This document shows positions 1 to 8,782 of a DNA stretch of 64,000 nucleotides, piece after piece. The translations under genes were made by a program, and so were the position numbers. Positions within the stretch are counted from its first letter, which is position 1. Every line of letters begins with the position of its first letter. The notes beneath the pieces are model-generated. The model ran no database searches, had not been told where the DNA came from, and saw only the letters and a list, made by a program, of their open reading frames with translations. The stretch is from JBGSKV01 sp041740975 (GTDB lineage: Bacteria > Bdellovibrionota_B > Oligoflexia > Oligoflexales > JALZUQ01), in the NCBI GenBank assembly GCA_041740975.1, contig JBGSKV010000117.1, positions 1 to 64,000 on the forward strand. Reading direction: 5' to 3'.

Positions 1-134
1 CCGCGATGCATGCCTTCGGCAGGCACGGAGCACATTTTAATCTGAGCTTGATTGGTTTCCGGATGAAAGCTTAAGGCCGCCAAGCAAAACTTAGTCGTAC
101 CAAGATCCAAAGCAAACATCTGCTGTCTAGCCAA
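1..134 (-). CDS. ftsA: Cell division protein FtsA, N-terminal fragment
   Basis: The gene is cut by the window edge, so only about 44 residues are visible. They contain the actin-fold phosphate-1 motif FALDLGTTKFCLAAL typical of FtsA. FtsA is known to tether FtsZ filaments to the inner membrane and recruit later division proteins. I chose the TTG start at 134 because AAGGAG lies about 8 nt upstream; an ATG at 119 is an alternative five residues later. It directly follows ftsQ on the minus strand, the usual ftsQ-ftsA order, which supports the call despite the short fragment. Confidence 0.82.
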   Translation of the reverse strand, partial: MARQQMFALDLGTTKFCLAALSFHPETNQAQIKMCSVPAEGMHR

Positions 135-160
135 TTCGCAAACTCCTTTTGCTTATGCTA

Positions 161-994
161 TTACATTTTTCGTTTTACGAACGCTTTGTCATTATAGTCT
201 AATTCAATTCTGGCAGCCTGGCTCCCACTTTTTTGTAGGTTCAAAGTGAGTTTTTTGAGTCTTGCAAACTTCTTTCGGTAGTTCTTAAAACCCAAAAAAA
301 CTTCAAGCCCATCTGGCTCTAGTGTTAACTCGTATCCACGAAATTTTTCAAATTTGATTTGGGCGACGGTATGGCCAGAACGGCGCGCTTCATCGAGGAC
401 CTCGATGGCGGTCGTAATGTTGCCAAACTCTTCGTGAGAAAGGCGTACAGTGCCATCGCGCTTCATAGCCAGGCCTTTTGGACTAACTTCAAAAATTCCG
501 ACTAAGTACGGCAATTTTGGATGATTAGCCCGATCGGCGAAGCCATAAACGGCTCCACTCTCAGAAACGTAGCGTGGAGGCGTTGCGTCGATCAACATGA
601 TGGGTGAGCGTAAGGCGACACTTATAATGACGTGTTCAGGTCCAACTTGGAGAAAATGCACGCGTTCAAATGAAAACTGCTTTTGCGTTTTTTCGGCTAA
701 GCCTTTCAAAGTCAGTTTAGAATCCGTCTGCCACCATTTCTGAATATGAAAGTTAAGACTTTTGATTAAGTCTCCGCTGATTTTTTCTCGCGTTTCAATA
801 TTGAATTCGATATCTAGCTGTGGTCGTTTGACAGCTGTTTTCTCGACGGTTTTTGGTGAAAATGAGATGGCCGAGATAGCGATAGTTGCAAACAAAGCGG
901 CGGCTCCCATCCATACAAATTTCTTTTTGCTGGTGGATTCGCGACGCTTTTGGGGAGCTTGTTTGAGAAGTACACTTTTATGACTACGTCGCAC
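161..994 (-). CDS. ftsQ: Cell division protein FtsQ
   Basis: This is a bitopic inner-membrane divisome protein. A basic N-terminus is followed by one membrane segment (around FVWMGAAALFATIAISAI), then a periplasmic POTRA-like and FtsQ region. The C-terminal part has the family pattern of R/K-rich strands ending in a DYN-type motif. FtsQ links FtsB/FtsL to the early divisome. The frame stays open to a TTG at 1048, but GTG at 994 has AGGAG (1003-1007) exactly 8 nt upstream and removes an overlap with murC, so I prefer it (277 aa). It lies directly between murC and ftsA, where murB and ddl often occur; neither is present. Confidence 0.85.
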   Translation of the reverse strand: MRRSHKSVLLKQAPQKRRESTSKKKFVWMGAAALFATIAISAISFSPKTVEKTAVKRPQLDIEFNIETREKISGDLIKSLNFHIQKWWQTDSKLTLKGLAEKTQKQFSFERVHFLQVGPEHVIISVALRSPIMLIDATPPRYVSESGAVYGFADRANHPKLPYLVGIFEVSPKGLAMKRDGTVRLSHEEFGNITTAIEVLDEARRSGHTVAQIKFEKFRGYELTLEPDGLEVFLGFKNYRKKFARLKKLTLNLQKSGSQAARIELDYNDKAFVKRKM

Positions 995-1019
995 TTTGGC
1001 AGCTCCTGCTGCCAAAAAC

Positions 1020-2378
1020 TTATTTGGCAGGTATAAATCGTCGGGCAAGAGAACTCACATCGCCAGCCCCAACGGTTAAGAGAATGGTCCTATCAGATAT
1101 ATTGTCAGCTATTTTGATCGCATTTTCAAAACTTTCCGCAAAAACCGCGTCCGTCTCGCTCTCCTGGCCAATCCTGGCAACAAAAGCTTCAGGATCAAAG
1201 TCCTTATCTATGGGTTCACCCGCGGCAAACGGCGTCAGCACACAAACTTTGTTGGCGCCCAAAAAAGATTTGCAGAACTCAGGATAGAGAGTTTTCAGTC
1301 GTGAGTATCGGTGGGGCTGAAAGAAGACCACAACAGGCCAGTCTGGCCAAGACTCTCGCACGCCATTGATCGCCGCTTGAATTTTTCCAGGATTGTGCGC
1401 GTAGTCGTCAATGATTTTCAATTTCTCCGAGTCGTGCAAAACATCCATGCGGCGCACGACGCCTTTGAATTGATCGAGGCCCTCCGTTACTTGCGCCGGG
1501 CCTATCTCCAAAAAATGCGCCGCTGCGTAACAGGCCAGTGCGTTCTGCAGATTATGCTTACCTATGACGGGAACTGATCCGGAGACGCGCTTTTTCACGA
1601 CGATAATATCGAAGTACATGCGGCCGCCTTTCACCGAATAACTCAAAGCGCGGACGTCACATCCAATAGTAAAACCATAAGTTATTTTTGGACCGGTGTA
1701 TGCTTGTCCTAAAGTTCGACAGTACTCATCATCCCAACCAATCAAGGCAATACCGTCTTTTTGGGTGTTATTAAGGTATTTTGCAAACGTCGCACAGAGG
1801 TTTTCAGTGCTGCCAAAATACTCCATGTGGTCTTTGGCAATATTGTTTATGACGCTGATGTAGGACGAGTACTTTGTAAAACTTCCATCACTTTCGTCCG
1901 CTTCCGCAACTAAATATTCGGCATTCTTATCGACATTTTCATAACTATTTTTCAGTGTTCCGCCAACAACCGCGGCGCTAGGATGGCCGGTATGATTTAA
2001 AAAGCAAGTCAACATGGCCGCTGTCGTCGTTTTTCCATGGGTGCCAGCAATCGTGATGGCGGGAGTTTGCCGAAGAAAGTAATCCAAAAGATCCGATCGA
2101 TGCATCAGTGGAATGTTTTGACGCATTGCATAAAGGATTTCTTTATTATCCATAGATATGGCGGTCGAGTAAATCACGGCCTTGCAGTTTTTCAAATTTT
2201 CGGGATTATGATCAGAGAAAATCTGGATAGATTGGGAAAGCGGCTTTTTATTTTGAGCAGCACCAATATCACTGCCTTGTACAATAAAGCCTTGGCTAAC
2301 AGCGTATTCGGCCAGCGCTCTCATTCCAACCCCGAGGATGCCGACGAAGTGAAGCGGAGAGCTAAGTTTTTGAGTCAT
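1020..2378 (-). CDS. murC: UDP-N-acetylmuramate--L-alanine ligase
   Basis: This cytoplasmic Mur ligase adds L-alanine to UDP-MurNAc, the first step of stem-peptide synthesis. The N-terminus has the UDP-binding glycine-rich loop (HFVGILGVGMRALAEY), then the ATP-binding loop AGTHGKTTTAAM, a central ligase domain, and the C-terminal DDYAHNP motif typical of MurC. At 452 aa it is of normal family length. The start lies 2 nt after the ftsW stop, implying translational coupling. In most dcw clusters murG precedes murC; here ftsW does. Confidence 0.95.
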   Translation of the reverse strand: MTQKLSSPLHFVGILGVGMRALAEYAVSQGFIVQGSDIGAAQNKKPLSQSIQIFSDHNPENLKNCKAVIYSTAISMDNKEILYAMRQNIPLMHRSDLLDYFLRQTPAITIAGTHGKTTTAAMLTCFLNHTGHPSAAVVGGTLKNSYENVDKNAEYLVAEADESDGSFTKYSSYISVINNIAKDHMEYFGSTENLCATFAKYLNNTQKDGIALIGWDDEYCRTLGQAYTGPKITYGFTIGCDVRALSYSVKGGRMYFDIIVVKKRVSGSVPVIGKHNLQNALACYAAAHFLEIGPAQVTEGLDQFKGVVRRMDVLHDSEKLKIIDDYAHNPGKIQAAINGVRESWPDWPVVVFFQPHRYSRLKTLYPEFCKSFLGANKVCVLTPFAAGEPIDKDFDPEAFVARIGQESETDAVFAESFENAIKIADNISDRTILLTVGAGDVSSLARRFIPAK

Positions 2379-2380
2379 TG

Positions 2381-3520
2381 TTATTCTACCAGCTTTAAGT
2401 CCCGAGGCTTCGCCAGCTTAATTAATATTCCAATCGCTATCAAGAAAACAATAAGTGAGCTACGACCGCTACTTAGGAAGGGTAATGGTATGCCTTTCGT
2501 AGGCAGCATGCCCATCGTCACCCCAATATTGATAAGCGCTTGAAACGCGATCAAACTTGTTAATCCTACGGCTAAGAGTTTGTCGTAATCACGCTGCTGT
2601 CTCATGGATACTCTAAAACACATGAAGATGAGATAAGCAAATAACGCACAGATCAAAAGTACTCCCAGTAGGCCCAATTCTTCGCCAACAACCGGTAAAA
2701 TAAAATCTGTGTGGGCTTCCGGAAGAAAAAATAACTTTTGTTTGGATTCGCCTAAGCCCACGCCTAAAAGCCCGCCATTATGAAAGGCGAGATAACTTTG
2801 AATAATTTGAAATCCACCTTCTCGGGCGTTTGACCACGGGTCTAAAAAGCTGACGAGGCGCTTGACCCGGTACGGCTCGACAGCCACGGCAACGCCAAGT
2901 GCCAAGACACCTAGGCCACCCAAAGCTGCAAAAAACCTCTTCGGCATGCCCGCCACAAAAAGCATGATCATGGTTGTAGAAGCAATTAGAAAAGTTGTAC
3001 CTAGATCAGGTTGCAACATAATCAAACCACAGAAAGCCATCAGCACGATAAGGTTTGGGAAAATGCCTGACCAAAAATTTCGAATATTAAAATGAACTCG
3101 ACTCATGTTTTTGGCCAGAAAAATAACGACAGCAAACTTTGCTATTTCGGAGGGCTGAAATGCAAAACCACCTAAATTCAGCCAGCGAATGGCCCCATTG
3201 CGCTCGACACCAAAGGCGGGAACCATAACCAACGCGAGAAAAACAAGGTTAACAAAGAGGATCGGCAAAGTCATTTTTTCAAGCAGTCTTAATGGTAGTT
3301 TCTGGATGACCACGATGGCGACGAGACCAATGGCAATGCCCATGGCTTGGCGTTTAAGAAAGATGTAGGGATCGTCAAATTTCTGCGCTGCCGAAATCGA
3401 TGATGAGGCGTATATAATGAGAAGCCCGAGTGCTGTTAGAAATAGTGAAACACATAGTATGTAGACGGCTTCATTAGGCGGTTTATAGTCAGCAGACTTA
3501 TTCATGTGACCTGCATCCAT
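2381..3520 (-). CDS. ftsW: SEDS peptidoglycan glycosyltransferase FtsW
   Basis: This is a polytopic membrane protein of the SEDS family. FtsW polymerises lipid II into septal glycan strands together with the FtsI transpeptidase. The sequence (379 aa, about ten hydrophobic segments) has the SEDS signatures PSEIAKFAVV, LQPDLGT and the large periplasmic loop. The C-terminal motif reads PFLSSGRSS where most family members have SYGGSS-type residues. Two starts are possible: ATG at 3520, without a clear ribosome site, or ATG at 3505, preceded by AGGTCAC. It lies directly between murD and murC. FtsW rather than RodA is preferred because of the dcw setting. Confidence 0.92.
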   Translation of the reverse strand: MDAGHMNKSADYKPPNEAVYILCVSLFLTALGLLIIYASSSISAAQKFDDPYIFLKRQAMGIAIGLVAIVVIQKLPLRLLEKMTLPILFVNLVFLALVMVPAFGVERNGAIRWLNLGGFAFQPSEIAKFAVVIFLAKNMSRVHFNIRNFWSGIFPNLIVLMAFCGLIMLQPDLGTTFLIASTTMIMLFVAGMPKRFFAALGGLGVLALGVAVAVEPYRVKRLVSFLDPWSNAREGGFQIIQSYLAFHNGGLLGVGLGESKQKLFFLPEAHTDFILPVVGEELGLLGVLLICALFAYLIFMCFRVSMRQQRDYDKLLAVGLTSLIAFQALINIGVTMGMLPTKGIPLPFLSSGRSSLIVFLIAIGILIKLAKPRDLKLVE

Positions 3521-3533
3521 GCGGGTTGATTTA

Positions 3534-4745
3534 TCAGTCCAGGGATGCTGCTATTCTAGCACGAAAAAAATCACCTCTGTCGGCGAAATTTCTGAACTCA
3601 TCGAAGCTCGATCCGCCAGGCGAAAAGAGGAGTGGCTGCGGGTTCCGGCGGAGTTTGGGCAGTACGTCGTCCAGCAAATCATTTAAATTTGCAAAACTGG
3701 TCAAAGGATACTGATTTGACAAGGCCTCTTCGAGTTTCTTGTGACTTTCACCAAAAGTATAAATATGTGCGATGTCCTTTCGCAATTTTACGTCCAAGTT
3801 CTGCAGCAAACTGAAGTCATTGTTTTTCAGTCGGCCTCCCAAAAGTAAAACAAAGGGACGAGCGTTTACATTTTGAATAGCATATAGAGTCGATTCAAAG
3901 TTTGTTGCTTTCGAATCATTCCAAACGGGTTTCGACTTTATCGCTCCCAAAAGTTCGATGCGATGGGCGAGGCCTTTAAAGGTAAGGATAGCTGACCTTG
4001 CTTTTTCGCGCGTGCACTTCGTTGCTATCTCCAAGACTTTTGCTGCGAAGTCTGCGTTTGAGCCAGAAGAAAGTGACTCAACGTTCAAATCGGGCGGCGT
4101 CGAAAAATGCAGGTTTTTAGCAGTTTTAAGAACATCTGCCCCCACCACTGCATGTCCCGATTCTTTGACAAAATCCAAGACTTTCCATTTGGCTTGAAAA
4201 TAGGAAACGTGTGATCCATGCCATGCGTCGTGGTCCGCTGAAAAATTTGTAAATACCACACACGAAAGAGGATGTTTGTGTAAATAGTGCAGCTGGTAAG
4301 AGGAGAGTTCCAAAACAATAAAGTCAGCCGACTCCCCTTTTGCGGTGTACTCTGCAAGAGGAGTACCGATATTGCCCGCCATCATGACGGAATGTCCAAG
4401 TTCCCTAAGGCCATGTGTGATCATCGCTGTCGTCGTAGACTTGCCATTCGTTCCCGTAATGGCGATCACAGGTTTTTTGTTTTCTTTCAAAGCAAGATCA
4501 AGTTCTGTGTATAACGGGATTTTTTCTTCTATCGCCTTTACGACGATGGGATGAGACGGTGAAATACCGGGGCTGACAATCACTTCATCATAGTTTTGCC
4601 GATTGAGGCTTTTGATGTCTGGATTTTTGGATGAATGTTCGGGACTATCATCCCAGATGGAAAATGATTTTTTCCGCGCCAATAAAAGCTTTTCCGCGCC
4701 ATGGCCGGACACGCCGTAACCTAAAATGAGGCTTTGCTTTGCCAT
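3534..4745 (-). CDS. murD: UDP-N-acetylmuramoylalanine--D-glutamate ligase
   Basis: This cytoplasmic Mur ligase adds D-glutamate to UDP-MurNAc-L-Ala. The N-terminal domain begins with SLILGYGVSGHGAEKLL, followed by the ATP loop ITGTNGKSTTTAM near residues 96-108, the central domain with NFSADH, and a C-terminal domain with LLLGGRLKNNDF. At 403 aa it is somewhat shorter than the E. coli enzyme (438 aa). It starts 2 nt after the mraY stop, so mraY, murD and ftsW are probably translated as a coupled series. Confidence 0.95.
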   Translation of the reverse strand: MAKQSLILGYGVSGHGAEKLLLARKKSFSIWDDSPEHSSKNPDIKSLNRQNYDEVIVSPGISPSHPIVVKAIEEKIPLYTELDLALKENKKPVIAITGTNGKSTTTAMITHGLRELGHSVMMAGNIGTPLAEYTAKGESADFIVLELSSYQLHYLHKHPLSCVVFTNFSADHDAWHGSHVSYFQAKWKVLDFVKESGHAVVGADVLKTAKNLHFSTPPDLNVESLSSGSNADFAAKVLEIATKCTREKARSAILTFKGLAHRIELLGAIKSKPVWNDSKATNFESTLYAIQNVNARPFVLLLGGRLKNNDFSLLQNLDVKLRKDIAHIYTFGESHKKLEEALSNQYPLTSFANLNDLLDDVLPKLRRNPQPLLFSPGGSSFDEFRNFADRGDFFRARIAASLD

Positions 4746-4747
4746 AT

Positions 4748-5824
4748 CTAACGAATTTTTAAACTAAGTAAGCCAACCATTGCCAAAATAACGGAAATAA
4801 TCCAAAAGCGCACAATGACTTTTGGCTCCGGCCATCCTTTCAGTTCGAAATGATGATGGATCGGCGCCATGCGAAAGACTCTTTTGCCAGTCATCTTAAA
4901 TGAGAACACTTGAGTGATAACAGAAAGTGCTTCGAGGACAAAAATCCCGCCAATGATCACAAGGAGTACCTCGTGTTTGGTGAAAACAGCCATGGCCCCT
5001 AAGGCGCCACCTAATGGTAGTGAACCCACATCACCCATAAAAACCTGTGCGGGATAAGTGTTGTACCAAAGAAAGCCAAGCCCTGCGCCGACCAAGCAGG
5101 CAGCAAAAATACTGAGTTCACCGGTGCCCGCAATGTACGGATAATTCAAATACTGCGCAATAATCGTATTGCCAGTCACGTAAGCGAGGACGGCAAAACA
5201 GGCTGCATTGATCATAACAGGCCCAATGGCGAGGCCATCCAAACCGTCCGTCAAATTCACCGCGTTACTTGCCCCTACAATGACGAGCATGCCAAAGGGG
5301 ATATAAAGTAATCCAATATCCAACTGAAAGTTTTTTAGAAAAGGAAAGAAGACTTGCGTTTGTTGGCCACCATACACGTAGTCATAAGTCACGACGCCGC
5401 CCGCGATAATGAATTGCCAAAAGAGCTTCTTTTTGCCGGATAATCCGGCCGTATTTTTTTTGGAGATTTTTAAGTAGTCATCCATGAAGCCGATCAAGGC
5501 ATATCCGCAGGTAACAATCGTGACCAGCCACAAATACCGATTGGTCCAATCCATCCAAAGAAGTGCGGGGAGCAAACACGAGAAAATGATAAGTCCGCCA
5601 CCCATCGTGGGGGTGCCGGCTTTGGAGAAATGACTCTTGGGACCATCATCTCGAACCTGTTGACCAAGTTGACGACTTTTCAAAGTGCGAATAAACCAAG
5701 GCGATAACAAGAAACTTAGGAAAAGTGCGCTCAAAAGCCCAATGCCGGCGCGAAAAGTAATGTAGCGCGTGACATTTAGAAAAGTGACTTTATCGGCTAG
5801 GTCGTAGAAAAGGTGGTAAAGCAA
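4748..5824 (-). CDS. mraY: Phospho-N-acetylmuramoyl-pentapeptide-transferase
   Basis: This integral membrane enzyme transfers phospho-MurNAc-pentapeptide to undecaprenyl phosphate to form lipid I. The 358-aa sequence has the expected ten membrane segments and the family motifs GTPTMGG, FMDDYLK (the catalytic aspartate pair), NAVNLTDGLDG, QVFMGDVGSLPLGG and the C-terminal MAPIHHHFELKGW. The start is a TTG at 5824 with AGGAC about 10 nt upstream, close to the murF stop. Confidence 0.97.
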   Translation of the reverse strand: MLYHLFYDLADKVTFLNVTRYITFRAGIGLLSALFLSFLLSPWFIRTLKSRQLGQQVRDDGPKSHFSKAGTPTMGGGLIIFSCLLPALLWMDWTNRYLWLVTIVTCGYALIGFMDDYLKISKKNTAGLSGKKKLFWQFIIAGGVVTYDYVYGGQQTQVFFPFLKNFQLDIGLLYIPFGMLVIVGASNAVNLTDGLDGLAIGPVMINAACFAVLAYVTGNTIIAQYLNYPYIAGTGELSIFAACLVGAGLGFLWYNTYPAQVFMGDVGSLPLGGALGAMAVFTKHEVLLVIIGGIFVLEALSVITQVFSFKMTGKRVFRMAPIHHHFELKGWPEPKVIVRFWIISVILAMVGLLSLKIR

Positions 5825-5830
5825 TTTGTG

Positions 5831-7246
5831 TCACAGTCCTTTTTCCAAGTGGGTGACCAGCTTATGAAGTCCGGTACCGAATGAAGCTTTAATATATACT
5901 AATGGGTTGTGAGAAGAGGATAAAGGTATATTCCTCCCGAGCAAATCTTCGACTTTGGCAAAGTGAGTGAAAAGTTTTGGATCAACACCCGAATCGACAG
6001 CTCCGCGAATGAATTGCTCACTCTCTTTGCCGACAACCCAAACGAATGATAATGAGCTGATTTTACTGATATTTTTTCCAATTTGGTAATGGGCTTGTTG
6101 GCTTTCACTTCCAAGCTCTAGCATATCGCCAATAATCAGGCCCTTGCTGCTACCGTGAAAAAACTTCTGAACACTTTCTAAGCCAGCATTCATACTTTCA
6201 GGATTGGCGTTGTACGCGTCATCAATCATTAAAAAATTCTTCAGTTGAACTGGACGAAATCGTCCTCTTGGTGCTCGAAATTCGCGAAGGCCTTTTTGCA
6301 TTTTCTCCACCGAAATTCCGCAAGCCAACGCGATCGCACAGGCAGCGGCAGCATTTATGGGCGTCGACGCACTTAAACTAGCCATGCAGAAATCAGCGAT
6401 CTTCCCCTCTATTTCAAGAGAAAAAATCATATTTTCACTATCGAGTTTTGGGCTGCCTACCACGCGAACGTGAGCCCCCTCCCCCGTTCCAAAGCTTATC
6501 AATTTTTTTCCGGTTTTTTTTGCTTCATTCACGAGATCATTCTGGTCTTGAAAAACAACGAGCGTCGCTTGAGCGGGGCTATGGTGAAACATTTCTGACT
6601 TTGTTCTGAAAAGTATGTCTCTGCCGCCAAACTCACCGACATGGGAGCTACCCACATTTAAAACGGCGGCTACATTTGGCTCAGCCATTTCGGCCAAAAA
6701 CCGAATGTCTCCCGCGTGCCGGGCGCCCATTTCAATAACCGCGTATTGGTGCGATGAGTTAAGCTGCAGCAAATTCAAAGGGACGCCAATTTCATTGTTA
6801 AAGCTACTCTGCGAAACAAGACTTTCACCTGACGCAGTGACAATGCAGCCCAGGAAATTCTTGGCAGTTGTTTTGCCTACCGAGCCAGTGATGGCGGCGA
6901 TCTTTGTATGTTTGAGTTGGCGTCGCCAGCCGTGCGCGATAGCCTGCAACGCTTTCAGAGTATCTTTAACGGGAAGTCCCAGAGCCAAATTCTTAGGAGT
7001 TTCACTGGGGAAATGCTGAGGCATATAAAGAAATCCGGCCGCACCGAGCTTTATCGTTTGCCGGATAAACAAATGACCATCAAACTTTTCGCCGCGAATC
7101 GGTACAAACCATTGGCCTGGCTTAATCGTTCGACTGTCCGTGTGAAAGTCACTGGGCATGGGTATATCAACATCTGGAAAGACTTGCTGCGGATCGAAGA
7201 GAACATCTTCCAGCCATTCACGATAGTGATCCCAGGTGACAAACAT
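5831..7246 (-). CDS. murF: UDP-MurNAc-tripeptide--D-Ala-D-Ala ligase
   Basis: This cytoplasmic Mur ligase adds the D-Ala-D-Ala dipeptide to complete the UDP-MurNAc-pentapeptide. The N-terminal domain carries the DSRTIKPGQWFVP motif shared by MurE and MurF. The ATP loop is ITGSVGKTTAKN, followed by EMGARHAGDI and IDDAYNANPESM, both characteristic of MurF. Length (471 aa) is normal. AGGAC lies upstream of the ATG. Its ddl partner is not in the visible cluster. Confidence 0.95.
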   Translation of the reverse strand: MFVTWDHYREWLEDVLFDPQQVFPDVDIPMPSDFHTDSRTIKPGQWFVPIRGEKFDGHLFIRQTIKLGAAGFLYMPQHFPSETPKNLALGLPVKDTLKALQAIAHGWRRQLKHTKIAAITGSVGKTTAKNFLGCIVTASGESLVSQSSFNNEIGVPLNLLQLNSSHQYAVIEMGARHAGDIRFLAEMAEPNVAAVLNVGSSHVGEFGGRDILFRTKSEMFHHSPAQATLVVFQDQNDLVNEAKKTGKKLISFGTGEGAHVRVVGSPKLDSENMIFSLEIEGKIADFCMASLSASTPINAAAACAIALACGISVEKMQKGLREFRAPRGRFRPVQLKNFLMIDDAYNANPESMNAGLESVQKFFHGSSKGLIIGDMLELGSESQQAHYQIGKNISKISSLSFVWVVGKESEQFIRGAVDSGVDPKLFTHFAKVEDLLGRNIPLSSSHNPLVYIKASFGTGLHKLVTHLEKGL

Positions 7247-7249
7247 AGT

Positions 7250-8782
7250 TTAAGTCCTTTTTCTCAGCGCTATGGCTGCAACAAGTCGGTCGTCGAAGTC
7301 ATAGTGCTTTGTACCGATAATTTGATAGGTTTCATGCCCCTTACCAGCAATGACGACAGTATCTCCCGGTCTAGCTTTTAGGATGGCATACTCAATAGCC
7401 TGATGTCTGTCGATTTCCACATGAACATTTTTCTGTGGCAAATTCAAATCTCGGCAAACATCATCAATAATGGCTTGCGGATCTTCATGGCGTGGATTGT
7501 CAGATGTCACGACCACTTCGTCGGCTCCCTCAACCGCGATTTTTCCCATCAAAGGTCGCTTGCCTTTGTCACGATCGCCGCCACACCCCATGACGACCCA
7601 TAGTTTCGCATGGCCATGAATAGCGGGTCGCAGTCCATGCAAACATTTTTCTAATGCGTCAGGCTTGTGAGAGTAATCGACGATGACGTCGATGTCTTGA
7701 ACGCCCGACACAGAAACCTTTTCAAGGCGTCCGGGAACAGGCGATAGAGTGTCGGCGTTCCACTGAATATGAGACATAAAATCTGGGGCGACAAAATCAG
7801 CGGCGATAAGTGCAGCGGCAAAATTCAGCGCACCGGTTTGGTTGATGTAGGGAATATCCAAAACACGGTCCTCGCCGAGTCCGCTTATCTTGACTTTGGC
7901 GCCTGTGGGCGTCGATCCCATGGGTGAAATCAAGACATGGTTTTCAAGATGCGGATTTTCTTCGACGCCGTAACTCCAACGATCACGTTTTGGGATTTTT
8001 TCGACTTGAGAAATCAAATCCTGATGAACGACGAACCGGGCATTTTCCTGCGCATATTCGCTAAAAAGTTTGAGTTTAGTGTTTAGGTACTCTTCCATAC
8101 TGGTATGAAAATCCAAATGATCCCGAGAAAAACTCGTAAATACACACACATCAAATAGCATTGGTTCCAGTTTATACTGCGCAAGGGCGTGCGAAGATAC
8201 TTCCATAACTACGGTTTGTACTTGGTGTTCTTCGTGGGCTTCGGCAATGATTTGATAAAATTCATCGGGATCTGGCGTAGTGTGAGTCGTGGGAAGCATT
8301 TCGCGCCCAACTCTGGCTCCCAGTGTTCCTACACTTAAACTACGATGTCCACAGGCTGTCAGAATGTCGGCAATGGTATGACAAACGCTCGTTTTGCCAC
8401 TTGTGCCGGTGATGCCAATATAGCGAAGCTTGCGCGCGTCTATTCGCCACCCTTCTGCGGCAATCACCGCCCACGCCGCCCGCCCATTTTTCACTTGGAT
8501 ATAAGAAGAATCGAAGTCGTCTTTAGGTTTTTCCTCGCAAACCACAAAACTACATGAGGACTTCAAGGCCTGAGGAATGTAGCGATGTAGATTTTGGCTA
8601 ACACCGGCATAGGCCACGTAAATAAAGTCAGGCAACAGTTTGCGAGTGTCGGCCACGATGCCTTTGGCGGTCGGAGGCTCCGAATCACATCGACTCGTCA
8701 AGAAAAGTTCATGCTTTTTGAGAGCGATGACAGCTTGTTCAAAACTAATTTCAAATCTTGGTTGGGCGTTTTTGCGAGTCAC
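7250..8782 (-). CDS. murE: UDP-MurNAc-L-Ala-D-Glu--diaminopimelate ligase
   Basis: This cytoplasmic Mur ligase adds the third stem-peptide residue. The sequence has VADTRKL in the N-terminal domain, the ATP loop ITGTSGKTSVCHT, TTHTTPDPDEFY, and the C-terminal VTSDNPRHEDP. In this family DNPR is known to select meso-diaminopimelate rather than lysine, so the peptidoglycan is predicted to be DAP-type. The GTG start at 8782 lies inside the 3' end of ftsI (32 nt overlap). Length is 510 aa. Confidence 0.95.
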   Translation of the reverse strand: MTRKNAQPRFEISFEQAVIALKKHELFLTSRCDSEPPTAKGIVADTRKLLPDFIYVAYAGVSQNLHRYIPQALKSSCSFVVCEEKPKDDFDSSYIQVKNGRAAWAVIAAEGWRIDARKLRYIGITGTSGKTSVCHTIADILTACGHRSLSVGTLGARVGREMLPTTHTTPDPDEFYQIIAEAHEEHQVQTVVMEVSSHALAQYKLEPMLFDVCVFTSFSRDHLDFHTSMEEYLNTKLKLFSEYAQENARFVVHQDLISQVEKIPKRDRWSYGVEENPHLENHVLISPMGSTPTGAKVKISGLGEDRVLDIPYINQTGALNFAAALIAADFVAPDFMSHIQWNADTLSPVPGRLEKVSVSGVQDIDVIVDYSHKPDALEKCLHGLRPAIHGHAKLWVVMGCGGDRDKGKRPLMGKIAVEGADEVVVTSDNPRHEDPQAIIDDVCRDLNLPQKNVHVEIDRHQAIEYAILKARPGDTVVIAGKGHETYQIIGTKHYDFDDRLVAAIALRKRT

